This document shows, piece by piece, positions 1 to 9,630 of a stretch of DNA of 37,205 bases. The DNA is from Nitrospinota bacterium (GTDB lineage Bacteria > Nitrospinota_A > UBA7883 > JACRGQ01): the NCBI GenBank assembly GCA_016200345.1, contig JACQEX010000065.1, positions 1 through 37,205 on the forward strand, written 5' to 3'. The number at the start of each line of letters is the position of its first letter. The first letter of the stretch is position 1. Position numbers and translations under genes: made by a program. The notes beneath the pieces are model-generated. The model had not been told where the DNA came from, did not search any database, and saw only the letters and a program-made list of their open reading frames with translations.

Positions 1-99
1 ACACTGCGGAAGGTGAACGGTTATCAGCATCTCAAGGAACTGCGGGATGCCATGAAAAGTAGGCTGGTGAAGGAAAACGTGCAGGTGAAGGCGGCGTGA
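1..99 (+). CDS. C-terminal fragment of a CDS running in from the left edge (TLRKVNGYQHLKELRDAMKSRLVKENVQVKAA*); possibly a transposase C-terminus, not certain
   Basis: Open frame 1 from base 1 to TGA at 97-99; no start in window. Confidence 0.45.
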   Translation, partial: TLRKVNGYQHLKELRDAMKSRLVKENVQVKAA

Positions 100-192
100 T
101 GGTCATACCGAAAATTTCAACTAAGAAAGGGCTTGCTTCTTGGTGCCCCAAGCGAAAGTTTTACATAACTTAACTTTTTTGGGAGATTCGAA

Positions 193-651
193 ATGAAACG
201 ATTAGTAATTCTCAGCATTTTCGCTCTTTCCACGGTTTTTGCGTCCAGCGCATTTGCGGGCGGCTACGGCGCGGCGGGTTGCGGGCTTGGCAACCAGCTG
301 TTCAAGGGTAAAAACGACAAATTAAGCCAAATCTTGGGCGCGACCACCAACCACGCCACTCTTAACCAGTCCTTCGGCATCACCACCGGCACGCTGGATT
401 GCGACGCGACCGGCTTGGTCGTCGCCTCGCGCGAGACGGAAATTTACGCGCAAAAGAATTTCGACAGCATAGTTAAGGAAATGGCGGCGGGCAACGGGGA
501 GCACCTCTCCACCCTCGCAAGCCTGATGGGCTACGAGCCGGCCAGGCTTGCGTCCTTCGGCAAAGACCATTTCTCCAAAATCATAACCTCCGAGAACACG
601 TCCGCAACCGACATGCTGTTGGCCATCAGGCTCGGCCTCGGCAACACATAA
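193..651 (+). CDS. DUF3015-family secreted protein
   Basis: Signal peptide MKRLVILSIFALSTVFASSAFA followed by GGYGAAGCGLGNQLF, typical of DUF3015; GGGAG RBS upstream. Confidence 0.8.
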   Translation: MKRLVILSIFALSTVFASSAFAGGYGAAGCGLGNQLFKGKNDKLSQILGATTNHATLNQSFGITTGTLDCDATGLVVASRETEIYAQKNFDSIVKEMAAGNGEHLSTLASLMGYEPARLASFGKDHFSKIITSENTSATDMLLAIRLGLGNT

Positions 652-702
652 CTAATTTCACGCTTGGCGCCGTAGTCATCCGCACTATGGCGCCATTTTT
701 AT

Positions 703-2637
703 TTGAACCGAATGGCCAGTTTAAAATTTAGGTTCCTCCTGTTGTTTGCCGCGTTTTTACCCTGCGTCGCCATGTCGGCTTTCGCCGAACCCGGCGCCCA
801 AAACGATTATGCGGAGTCGCTCGCGGCGAAGGCCAAAGATGAAAAACTATGGGACGACAAATACTGGCACATCCTAATGCACTATCGAAAAAACCTGTTG
901 TGGGGCGTCAACAGCGAGGTGGCGGACAAAAAATTTTACAACTCTCCCGACGGGCAACACAACCCAAAGGAGGAGTTGGAGGCCACCCTGCGGGCGTTTT
1001 TTCTCCCGGTCGCCGAGACGCCAAATGGGGAGGAGCATCCGCAGTGCAATTTCCCGGCAAGGTTAAAATGGCTTTCCAAACGGCTGAACATCGACGCGTC
1101 CCAACTTCCAAACCCAAAGTGCGAGCGGCTGGAACATTGGCTCGCGTCTTTGAATGTGAACCGGGTGACGCTGGTGTTCGCCTCGTACTACATTGCGAGC
1201 CCGGCCTCCATGTTCGGCCACACGTTCCTGAGGCTGGACAGGGAGACTTCGGGGGCGGATCTTGAGCTTATGGACTACGGCGTTGGCTACGCCGCGAACA
1301 TGGACACGGAAAACCCGGTGTTGATGGCCTACAAGGGTATGTTCGGCCTCTTTGACGGGGTGTTTTCCACCTTCCCCTACTACATGAAAGTCCAGCAGTA
1401 CGGCAACATGGAGTCGCGCGACATGTGGGAGTACCAGCTTTCGCTGACCGACGAGCAGATAAACGGCCTCCTGCTACATTTGTGGGAGGTGGGCTCCGTG
1501 AGGTTCAGGTATTTTTATTTCAGGGAGAACTGCGCGTTCGAACTTCTGGCCCTGCTGGAGTCGGGAAACCCGGATTTGCGCCTTACCGACCAATTCCAGA
1601 CCGCCACGGTGCCGACGCAGACAGTAAAGGCCCTTTACACCGAAAAAAATCTCGTCGCCAGGCGGATTTACCGTCCGTCCCTGACAACGCGGCTGGAGCT
1701 TGCGAGAAAAAATATGGACGAATCCCAGACCCGCGTTTTCAAGGGGCTCGTCTCGGGGAAAAATCTCTCGGACATCCCGGAGTACGCCCCCCTTTCGGAC
1801 GAGAAGAAGGCGGCGACGCTCGACGCGTTTTTGGACTACCAACAATACAGCGTCACCCGAAGCAGGAAGGACGAGAATGAGGGGCTGGTCAAACATTCCC
1901 GCAACGTCCTCATTGAGCGGAGCGGACTGCCGGGAAAAACGGAGGAGCCCGTTCCGAACAACGCCAAGGGGCCGGAGGAGGGACACGACAGCAACAAGGC
2001 GGCGCTCGGGTTCGGCGCAAACAACGCGGGGGGTTTCGAGCGGGTCTCCCTGCGTCCGGCGTACAACGACCTGCTTTCGTACTGGGCGGGATACTCGGAA
2101 AACTCGCAGATAATTTATTTCGACGGCTCCGCGCGCATTTACAACCAGACGGGCAAGGCGGTGCTGGAACAGTTCTCGCTCGTGGATTTGGTCTCCATAA
2201 CCCCCTACGACCCGCTTTACGGCGGCACATCCTGGCGCGTCGGGTTCGGCTTTAGAAACCTGCGCGACCTCGGATGCGAGGCGTGCGACTCGTTCTACGT
2301 GAATTTTGGCGACGGCTACGCCGTGCGCGCCCCGTTTTACCACGGGGCCGTGATGTACGCCCTGCTGGTGGCGAACGGCGAGACGGCGCAAAAATTTGAC
2401 CTCGGCTACAGGTTTGGCGCCGGGGCCGACGCGGGAATTCTAATAGAGGAGTCGGACGCGTGGAAAACGCAGGTTTTCGGAAAGGGCCTTCGCCATTTTT
2501 ACGGAAACGTTTCCAACGAATATGAATATGGTGTAAAACAAAGGTACGCCATGAATAAAAATACGGAGTTCGTCCTTTCGCTCTCGCGCATTAACGACGA
2601 CAACGAGGCGGCCTTGTCTTTCGGGGCTTATTTCTAG
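703..2637 (+). CDS. DUF4105 domain-containing exported protein
   Basis: 644 aa, N-terminal signal sequence, DUF4105-like motifs SPASMFGHTFLRLD and FRENCAFELL. Start codon uncertain (first Met may be a few codons downstream). Confidence 0.8.
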   Translation: MNRMASLKFRFLLLFAAFLPCVAMSAFAEPGAQNDYAESLAAKAKDEKLWDDKYWHILMHYRKNLLWGVNSEVADKKFYNSPDGQHNPKEELEATLRAFFLPVAETPNGEEHPQCNFPARLKWLSKRLNIDASQLPNPKCERLEHWLASLNVNRVTLVFASYYIASPASMFGHTFLRLDRETSGADLELMDYGVGYAANMDTENPVLMAYKGMFGLFDGVFSTFPYYMKVQQYGNMESRDMWEYQLSLTDEQINGLLLHLWEVGSVRFRYFYFRENCAFELLALLESGNPDLRLTDQFQTATVPTQTVKALYTEKNLVARRIYRPSLTTRLELARKNMDESQTRVFKGLVSGKNLSDIPEYAPLSDEKKAATLDAFLDYQQYSVTRSRKDENEGLVKHSRNVLIERSGLPGKTEEPVPNNAKGPEEGHDSNKAALGFGANNAGGFERVSLRPAYNDLLSYWAGYSENSQIIYFDGSARIYNQTGKAVLEQFSLVDLVSITPYDPLYGGTSWRVGFGFRNLRDLGCEACDSFYVNFGDGYAVRAPFYHGAVMYALLVANGETAQKFDLGYRFGAGADAGILIEESDAWKTQVFGKGLRHFYGNVSNEYEYGVKQRYAMNKNTEFVLSLSRINDDNEAALSFGAYF

Positions 2638-2645
2638 GAAGGCGA

Positions 2646-3524
2646 ATGACGCGAAATAGAAGCCTCGCCGGTCTGCTTTTCTTTCTATTCGCCGCGTCGC
2701 TTTTCAGCTCCTGCACCCACCTCTTTTACCAGCCGGGCAAGGAGCAATACTTCGACCCCGGAAAAATGGGAATGGTTTACCAAGACGCATGGATCGAGAG
2801 CGCGGGGGGAAGGAAACTGCACGCGTGGCTCTTCCCGTCCGTCGGCGAAACCCCGGAGCGCGGCACGATAATACAGTTCCACGGAAACGCCGAGAACATC
2901 TCCTCTCATTTCGCGTCGCTCGCGTGGGTGACAAAACGCGGCTACAATTTTATAGCCTTCGACTATTCGGGGTACTGGAACTCCGACGGGGAGCCGGGAC
3001 AAAAGGCGCTGAACGAGGATTCGCTTTCGGCGCTGACCTATGCGTATAAATTTAACCAAACACGCTCGCAGGAAACCGGCAATAAATTAAGTCTATCGGC
3101 GTACGGCCAGTCGCTGGGCGGCGCGGTTCTTCTAAGGGCGTTGGCCGATTACCCGCTGAGGGGGGAGTTGAACGCCGTGGTCATCGAGTCCTCGTTCTAC
3201 TCGTACCAAACAATCGCGCGGGAAAAGCTCGGCCTTTCCTGGATAACGTGGCTTTTTCAACCGCTGGCCTACGTTCTGGTTTCGGACGAATACGCCCCGG
3301 AAAAAGTCATCGGCTCGCTTTCCGGCACTAGGCTTTTGGTCATCCACGGCACGGACGACAAGGTGGTGCCTATCCGACACGGCAGGCGCATTTTCGAGCT
3401 TGCGAAAGAGCCGAAAACTTTCTGGGAGGTTCAGGGGGGGAGGCACATTGACTCCATGACAAGACACGGCAAGGAATACCGCGACAAACTAATCGCATAT
3501 CTGGACGAGGCGGGCGCAAAATGA
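2646..3524 (+). CDS. alpha/beta hydrolase, putative lipoprotein
   Basis: Lipobox-like LFSSC; IIQFHGNAENIS oxyanion region; nucleophile elbow AYGQSLGG; VIHGTDDKVVP acid loop. Confidence 0.82.
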   Translation: MTRNRSLAGLLFFLFAASLFSSCTHLFYQPGKEQYFDPGKMGMVYQDAWIESAGGRKLHAWLFPSVGETPERGTIIQFHGNAENISSHFASLAWVTKRGYNFIAFDYSGYWNSDGEPGQKALNEDSLSALTYAYKFNQTRSQETGNKLSLSAYGQSLGGAVLLRALADYPLRGELNAVVIESSFYSYQTIAREKLGLSWITWLFQPLAYVLVSDEYAPEKVIGSLSGTRLLVIHGTDDKVVPIRHGRRIFELAKEPKTFWEVQGGRHIDSMTRHGKEYRDKLIAYLDEAGAK

Positions 3525-4174
3525 GAAAGACGACAATTCTACTTTTGGCGTTCCTCTTTTCCTTTCAAACCCCGTCCCACGCCGGGAACGAACTGCTGGC
3601 CTCCCACGGAATCGAGACGGAGGGGCTATCCGCTCCCGAGGTGGCTCTGCTTGTGGAGACGCTCGACGAAATCGGGAAGCTGGAGGCCAAGAATGTGGTC
3701 ATCAACCCGGACGTGTATTATCGTCTGTCCGGGTTCAAGCGGCTTTTTGGATTTTCGTTCGACGGGAAAAAGCTGGAGGAATGGATACTGCGAAGAATAA
3801 AAAGCGTTTCGCGCGAGAACACCTGGACAATTGCGGTTAACCGCAACGCGGGACATTTTTTAATCGGCGACCGATTTTTTGATAAATCCGATTTTCTGGA
3901 GCGCGCATACCTTCTTGTGCACGAGGCGCGACATTCGGACGGCGACGGATACCGCCACGTCCGCTGTCCAGAGGGGCACAAATTCGTCTCCGCGGGCCAG
4001 CCGGAGATGGATCTGACCAAGGTGAAGGCGTGCGACGACACGCCCGACGGGGCCTACGGATTCCACGCGGCGTTTCTTTTCGAGCTTTACGCGCGCGGCT
4101 TGGTGGACCCCGAGAGGGCGGGCCTTTTGTACAACAACGCCGCGGCCCGAATCATCCCCTCCCCCAAAAAATAG
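3521..4174 (+). CDS. putative secreted zincin-like protein (HEARH motif), otherwise uncharacterised
   Basis: Signal peptide; LVHEARHSDGDGYRH contains an HExxH motif; 4-nt overlap with the upstream hydrolase stop. Confidence 0.65.
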   Translation: MRKTTILLLAFLFSFQTPSHAGNELLASHGIETEGLSAPEVALLVETLDEIGKLEAKNVVINPDVYYRLSGFKRLFGFSFDGKKLEEWILRRIKSVSRENTWTIAVNRNAGHFLIGDRFFDKSDFLERAYLLVHEARHSDGDGYRHVRCPEGHKFVSAGQPEMDLTKVKACDDTPDGAYGFHAAFLFELYARGLVDPERAGLLYNNAAARIIPSPKK

Positions 4175-4205
4175 CCTTTAATGCGCCTTCCTCCGCTCCC
4201 AAAAG

Positions 4206-4230
4206 GCACAGGCTAAAGCCCGCGCCTACC
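4206..4230. repeat. partial REP-like repeat (rc: GGTAGGCGCGGGCTTTAGCCTGTGCC)
   Basis: Matches the right end of the 18.9-kb element (AGGCTAAAGCCCGC..CTACC). Confidence 0.5.
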
Positions 4231-4318
4231 GAAAAAGCGGGCCGAACTTTCCACCGAAACTAGCTTGTAAAAAAGGGGGGCGGGGCGGGGGGAACCGGGT
4301 TAAAATTTAACCTGGCAT

Positions 4319-5524
4319 ATGAAAAACAAAACCTCCGAAAACCACGGCTATAAATCCACAGCCATTAGCGCGCTGTCCGACCTCGGGCTGGCCGTGGGGA
4401 AATTCGCGGCGGGAACGCTCGGCAACTCCTCCGCTCTCATCGCGGACGCGCTCCACTCCCTCTCGGATCTCGCGACCGATTTTATTACCTACGTCTCCAT
4501 CAAGGTCTCCCACAAGGAGCCGGACGCGGAACACCCCTACGGCCACGGCCTGGCCGAGACGATTGGCACCGTCATCATCGGCGTGGTTGTCGCCGTCGTG
4601 GGAATAGGCATAATGTGGGAGGAGCAAAAACATTTCTCCAACCCCGGCGCGACGCCGCACGAGCCGACGATGATTGCGCTTTCGGCGGCGCTGGCCTCCA
4701 TCGCGGTTAAGGAGTTCCTTTTTCAATACACGCTTAAAATCGGCATGGCGACAAACAGCGATTCGGTCGTCGCAAACGCGTGGCACCACCGCTCGGACTC
4801 GCTCGCGTCGCTTGCGGCGGCGGTGGGCATAGGCGGCTCGATGATGGGCTACAAGGCGATGGATCCGCTTGCGGCCATGATCGTGGGGCTTTTAATCCTG
4901 CACATGGGCTGGAAAATCACATGGGAGGCGGGGCAGGACTTGATGGAGCGCGGACTTTCCGAGGACAAGCTTAGGGCCTTGGAGACGATAATCCAGGCGA
5001 CGCCCGGAGTCCTTCACCACCACGACATCCGAACCCGCAAGGCGGGCCGCGACACTTTTGTGGACGTGCACATACAGGTGCATCCGCGCATCAGCGTTTC
5101 GGAGGCGCACAACATAGCCGAGTCCGTCCGGCGCGACCTTAGGAAAAAGGCCGAGAACATAACCGACGTGATGATACACATAGACGCGGAGGACGACCGC
5201 GAGGGGAGGCTTTACAGGGACAGGCGGGAGCAGGTTGAAAAAATAGTGGACGACGCGCTGGCGCCGCTCCCGGGGCTAAAAAGGTCCGACCCGGTGGTGA
5301 TTCATTACTCGATGCACCAGATAGCCGCCGAGGTTTCGTTGGAATCCTCGTCGCGCACCGCGCCGGGGGACATGGAGCGCCTTGCCGCGCAAATTTTATC
5401 CCGACTTGTGCTGGCGGTCCCTTTTGCCGAGGTTGTGATTAGGGAAAAACTGGGCGAATGGAAATCGGCGGCGCACAAGCTCGATTTGGCCCCCCACAAG
5501 GAGGAACACCATGAACAACCGTAA
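4319..5524 (+). CDS. cation diffusion facilitator family transporter
   Basis: ALIADALHSLSDLATDFI and HPYGHGLAETIGT CDF motifs; C-terminal cytoplasmic domain with HHHDIRTRKAG. Confidence 0.92.
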   Translation: MKNKTSENHGYKSTAISALSDLGLAVGKFAAGTLGNSSALIADALHSLSDLATDFITYVSIKVSHKEPDAEHPYGHGLAETIGTVIIGVVVAVVGIGIMWEEQKHFSNPGATPHEPTMIALSAALASIAVKEFLFQYTLKIGMATNSDSVVANAWHHRSDSLASLAAAVGIGGSMMGYKAMDPLAAMIVGLLILHMGWKITWEAGQDLMERGLSEDKLRALETIIQATPGVLHHHDIRTRKAGRDTFVDVHIQVHPRISVSEAHNIAESVRRDLRKKAENITDVMIHIDAEDDREGRLYRDRREQVEKIVDDALAPLPGLKRSDPVVIHYSMHQIAAEVSLESSSRTAPGDMERLAAQILSRLVLAVPFAEVVIREKLGEWKSAAHKLDLAPHKEEHHEQP

Positions 5525-6932
5525 AACTCGGGTTGAGAACGACTCCATGGGGCCGATGACGGTTCCCTTCGACGCCTACCACGGGGCTAGCACCGCCCGG
5601 TCTTTGGCAAACTTTCAAATAAGCCCGTTGAGGCTTTTCCCGGAACAGATTCACGCGATGGTTGCGCTTAAACTCGCGTGCGCGAAGGCCAACATGGAGC
5701 TTGGGCTACTTCCGAAACGAAAAGGGGACGCGATTATTAGGGCGTGCCGCGAGGTGCGCGCCGGGCGGTTCGACGCGGAGTTTGGGCTGGATGTTTTTCA
5801 AAGCGGCTCAGGCACCTCCACAAACATGAACGTGAACGAGGTGGTGGCGAACCGCGCCTCCGAATTGCTGGGCGGCAGGCGCGGGAGCAAGAGGGTGCAC
5901 CCCAACGACGACGTAAACATGGGGCAGTCCACCAACAACATATTCCCCTCCTCCATCCGCGTGGCGGCGACGCCGCTTTTGCTGACGCTGATAAAGGCGG
6001 CGGAAAACTTTTCTAAAACGCTGGCGCAAAAGGGGAAAGAATTCGACCGCGTGATAAAATCCGGAAGAACCCATTTGCAGGACGCCGTGCCAATAAGGAT
6101 GGGGCAGGTTTTCAACGCGTTCTCGCGCTCGATACGAAAGGACGCGGAAAGGCTTCGGCTCAAAATCCGCCACGTTTCGGAACTCGGGGCCGGTGGTAAC
6201 GCCGTCGGCACCGGCATAAACACCCATCCGTCCTTTAGAAAACGGATAATCAAAAATCTCAACGCGGAGCTCGGTTCCAAAATGTTCCGCGTGGCCCCGG
6301 ACGGGGTGGAGGCGACGCACAGCACAAACGATCTGGCAGACCTTTCGGGGGCGGTGCAAACGCTTGCCGTGGACGTTGCGAGAATATGCAACGACATTAG
6401 GCTGATGGCCTCCGGGCCGCTGACCGGCCTGAACGAACTGCGCCTGCCGCCGGTGGAGCCAGGCTCCTCCATCATGCCGGGAAAAATCAACCCCTCCATC
6501 TGCGAGGCGGTCAACATGGCCTGCCTTCGGGTGTTTGGAAACCACCACACCGTCACGCTTTCGGCGATGTCGGCGCAGTTGGAGCTTAACGTAACGATGC
6601 CGGTTACGGCCTACGCGCTATTGGAGTCGCTAAAAATTATGGCGTCCGCCGTGGCGACGCTGGACGAAAAATGCGTGGCGGGCCTAGAGGCGAACAAGGA
6701 ACAGTGCATGGCGTACGCGATGGCAAGCCCCAGCCTTGCGACCTTTCTCAACCCCGTCATCGGCTACGAGAAGTCGGCATCCATCGTAAAAAAGGCGCTT
6801 GCCGAGAAAAAGACGATTCCGCAGGTGGTTCTGGAGCAGGGGATTTTGACGAAAGAGGAGTTAAGAATAATTTTTGACCCGGCGCGGCTCACCTCGCCCG
6901 AAATTTACAAAAAAGGTAAAATAGACCGATGA
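5511..6932 (+). CDS. fumC: class II fumarate hydratase (fumarase C)
   Basis: SGSGTSTNMNVNEVVANRA, GRTHLQDAVP and the superfamily signature GSSIMPGKINP. Confidence 0.9.
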   Translation: MNNRKTRVENDSMGPMTVPFDAYHGASTARSLANFQISPLRLFPEQIHAMVALKLACAKANMELGLLPKRKGDAIIRACREVRAGRFDAEFGLDVFQSGSGTSTNMNVNEVVANRASELLGGRRGSKRVHPNDDVNMGQSTNNIFPSSIRVAATPLLLTLIKAAENFSKTLAQKGKEFDRVIKSGRTHLQDAVPIRMGQVFNAFSRSIRKDAERLRLKIRHVSELGAGGNAVGTGINTHPSFRKRIIKNLNAELGSKMFRVAPDGVEATHSTNDLADLSGAVQTLAVDVARICNDIRLMASGPLTGLNELRLPPVEPGSSIMPGKINPSICEAVNMACLRVFGNHHTVTLSAMSAQLELNVTMPVTAYALLESLKIMASAVATLDEKCVAGLEANKEQCMAYAMASPSLATFLNPVIGYEKSASIVKKALAEKKTIPQVVLEQGILTKEELRIIFDPARLTSPEIYKKGKIDR

Positions 6933-7393
6933 TGTTTACGAAAGAGCAGTTGACCGAGATGATTCGGCACGCCTGCGAGGAATACCCGAGGGAATGCGTC
7001 GGGGCGATTATCGGCCTTGGCGACACGCCGGACAAAAACGAGATTATCCGGCTTCGCAACATTCAGGACGAACTGCTCAAAAAAGACCCCGCGCACTTTA
7101 ACCGCGATTCGCGCACCGGTTATTTCGTGGATCCCAAGGAGGTAATGGCCCTTTCAAACCGTGCGAGAAACGGCGGAAAAATGGTGAAGGCGTTCTACCA
7201 CTCGCACCCCGACCACGACAGCTACTTCTCCAAGGAGGACATGGCCGGGGCGGTCATGTTCGACGAGCCGACCTACCCCGGCGCCGTGTACGTGGTGATA
7301 TCCGTGTTCGGCGGCAGGGCCAAATCCGCGCAGGTTTTCGCCTGGGACGGAAAAACATATTCGCCTTCGGAAAGCCTCCAAATTGACAATTAA
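6929..7393 (+). CDS. M67/JAMM (Mov34/MPN) family metallopeptidase
   Basis: JAMM motif HSHPDHDSYFSKED with upstream EYPRECVGAIIG; 4-nt overlap with fumC stop. Confidence 0.87.
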   Translation: MMFTKEQLTEMIRHACEEYPRECVGAIIGLGDTPDKNEIIRLRNIQDELLKKDPAHFNRDSRTGYFVDPKEVMALSNRARNGGKMVKAFYHSHPDHDSYFSKEDMAGAVMFDEPTYPGAVYVVISVFGGRAKSAQVFAWDGKTYSPSESLQIDN

Positions 7394-8348
7394 AAACAAG
7401 GTCAGGCGCGTAGCGGAATGGGTCGTCCTTTTGGGCGCCATCGTGGTGGCCGGGGCCGTCAGCGGAGTCATCGTCATGCAAATCGCCCTTAGCGGCGAAA
7501 GAACCGAAATATCCGTCCCGTCCGTGGAGGGTGACGAGCTTGTGAATGCCTTGGAAAAAATCGCCAAGGCGGGATTAAACCTAAAAGTCGCCTCGGTGGA
7601 ATACGACGACGAAAAACCGAGAAACACCGTTTTGCGCCAGGCCCCGGGCGCCGGAACCAAAATGCGCTCCGGCAGGGACGTGCACGTGGTGGTAAGCAAG
7701 GGGCCGCGTGAATTTGACATGCCGGATTTGCGCGGGCTCTCCGCCAGGCAGGCGTCGAACCTGCTTCAGGAAAAGGGGATTTCCATAGCCGCCGTCGCAA
7801 AAACCCACTCGGACGACGACGAGGATAAAGTCATTTCGCAATTTCCACCGGCGGGGATGCACGTTTCCGACATGGGGCAGGTGGAGCTTCTTTTGAGCCT
7901 CGGCGCCGAAAAAAACGTCCAGCTTATGCCGGATTTTACCGGTCTTACCCAGTCACAGGCGAAAAAGGAGATTCAAAAGGCCGGGTTTTTACAGGGAAAA
8001 TTTGATTTTGGCGACCGCCCGGGCGCACAGCCGAACACCATTTTCCTGCAAAGCCCTCTGGCCGGAATGCCGACTACGGAGGGAACCTCCGTTGACGTGA
8101 CGGTTGCAAAGGCCGACGCGGTGGTCGGCAGACCGGCGACTTTCACCCTTTACCGGTTTACCCTTCCGGCAAACGCCGGCCAATCCGCCGTGAGGGTCGT
8201 GCGCGAGGGGAGGGACGGACTTAAACAGGAAATTTACAACCACCAGCACAAAGGGGGAGAAACCGCGTCCATAATGGTGGAGGTGGACGGCCCGACCGTG
8301 GTGCGCGTATACCTCAACGACAAGTTGACCGAACAAAAACAGTATTGA
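7383..8348 (+). CDS. membrane-anchored PASTA-domain protein (no kinase or transpeptidase domain)
   Basis: N-terminal TM segment, then about three PASTA repeats; TTG start overlapping the M67 stop. Confidence 0.83.
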   Translation: MTIKNKVRRVAEWVVLLGAIVVAGAVSGVIVMQIALSGERTEISVPSVEGDELVNALEKIAKAGLNLKVASVEYDDEKPRNTVLRQAPGAGTKMRSGRDVHVVVSKGPREFDMPDLRGLSARQASNLLQEKGISIAAVAKTHSDDDEDKVISQFPPAGMHVSDMGQVELLLSLGAEKNVQLMPDFTGLTQSQAKKEIQKAGFLQGKFDFGDRPGAQPNTIFLQSPLAGMPTTEGTSVDVTVAKADAVVGRPATFTLYRFTLPANAGQSAVRVVREGRDGLKQEIYNHQHKGGETASIMVEVDGPTVVRVYLNDKLTEQKQY

Positions 8349-8455
8349 AACGGGTTAGGCTACGGGAACTTTCGCGCTTTTTTTGGGCGTAAAATCGGGT
8401 TATGATGTCGCCTAGCGTTAATGTTACTTGCGTTTTTACCCTTTGGAGGTTTTAT

Positions 8456-9247
8456 ATGAGAAGGACTTTTTTACCGTTTTTGGCGCTTGCGTTATCGCTG
8501 GCCGCGCCGTCCCAAGCCAGGGCGCTTGAAATTGACGTGCAGGTTGGCTCGTCAATTCCGACCGTTTCCGGCTCCGTCACCTACACGGCCAACGGTTTGG
8601 CTGGATCCTCGATAGATTTGGGGACGTTGGGTTTTGGCTCCGGGAACGACACCCACGCGAAAATAGACATCAATCACCCAATCCCCGTGGTTCCCAACAT
8701 ATACGTGCATTACCTTCCGATTGACCTGGTCGGCAACTCAACCTTGACAAAAGCGATTAACTTCGGCGGCACGACGTACGCCGCCAACGCCAATCTTCGC
8801 TCGGAAATATTAATTCAGCAGACCGACGTGGGGCTTTATTACAACGTGCCGATGCTTAAAACGGCCACGGCGGGGATGTTAAACGTAAAACTCGGCCTCA
8901 ACGCCAGAATAATGAACTTTAACGCCTCCATCACCGGCACGTCGGGGGCGGTAAGCAAAACCACCACCGCGTCATTTGCCCCGACGATTCCAATGGCGTA
9001 CCTGGCACTGGACGTCAGGCCGATACACCTGTTTTCCGTCAACGCGGAATATAAAACCCTCCCGATGGGTTCGAGCAGTCTCGTTGATTGGGACGTGGAT
9101 CTGCGTATTTACCCGATTCCCATCCTTTACTTCGGCGCCGGAATCGGCTCCTACGCCATTACGTTGGATCCGAGCCTTGCCGCTGGAGTCCCGGCCGCAA
9201 ACATCACGTTTGCCAGCACGCATTTCTTCCTCGGCGCGGACTTTTAA
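8456..9247 (+). CDS. outer-membrane beta-barrel protein (TIGR04219-like)
   Basis: Signal peptide MRRTFLPFLALALSLAAPSQARA; GGAGGT RBS at 8445-8450 supports ATG at 8456 rather than 8402; terminal aromatic FFLGADF. Confidence 0.72.
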   Translation: MRRTFLPFLALALSLAAPSQARALEIDVQVGSSIPTVSGSVTYTANGLAGSSIDLGTLGFGSGNDTHAKIDINHPIPVVPNIYVHYLPIDLVGNSTLTKAINFGGTTYAANANLRSEILIQQTDVGLYYNVPMLKTATAGMLNVKLGLNARIMNFNASITGTSGAVSKTTTASFAPTIPMAYLALDVRPIHLFSVNAEYKTLPMGSSSLVDWDVDLRIYPIPILYFGAGIGSYAITLDPSLAAGVPAANITFASTHFFLGADF

Positions 9248-9254
9248 TTTGATT

Positions 9255-9361
9255 GTCATTCCCGCCCCGTGTCGTTGCACGGGGCAAACTCCAGCGGGAA
9301 TCCAGTCCACTTAAATACCTAATATTAAGGAGATGGACCCCGGGTCAAGCCCGGGGTGACA
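9255..9361. repeat. dispersed double-hairpin repeat (ATTCCCGC...GCGGGAAT; ACCCCGGGTCAAGCCCGGGGT)
   Basis: Nested inverted repeats CCCCGTG/CACGGGG inside ATTCCCGC/GCGGGAAT, then a second perfect hairpin. Resembles the widespread 'CHPGLDPGS'-encoding repeat. Confidence 0.75.
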
Positions 9362-9429
9362 GTAAAAGAACGTATTTATAAAAGGTAAAAACACTACGGT
9401 CGCCGCGGTTTCCCCGCGGTTAATCCGTC

Positions 9430-9612
9430 CTATTTTTCGCAGGTTGAGGTTCCAAAAATAGAGTAGACCGGGCATCTTTTTGAAAAGCCGGTCAGCAGAG
9501 GAACAAGCCCAACAAGACCCCAATAGGAGCCGTAATAATAACCGGCTGATAGTATTACCACGCCCGCCACGATTCGCACCGCCCTGTCCGCTTTTCCAAC
9601 ATTAATTTTCAT
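9430..9612 (-). CDS. DUF2892 (YgaP-like) inner-membrane protein
   Basis: MKINVGKADRAVRIVAGVVILSAGYYYGSYWGLVGLVPLLTGFSKRCPVY is typical of DUF2892. Confidence 0.88.
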   Translation of the reverse strand: MKINVGKADRAVRIVAGVVILSAGYYYGSYWGLVGLVPLLTGFSKRCPVYSIFGTSTCEK

Positions 9613-9630
9613 TGTCGTTTACCTCCTAAA

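Noticed and set aside
8402-8455. Upstream ATG for the beta-barrel protein
   Set aside because: Good RBS and signal peptide start at 8456; the 8402 ATG lies in a -10-like motif.
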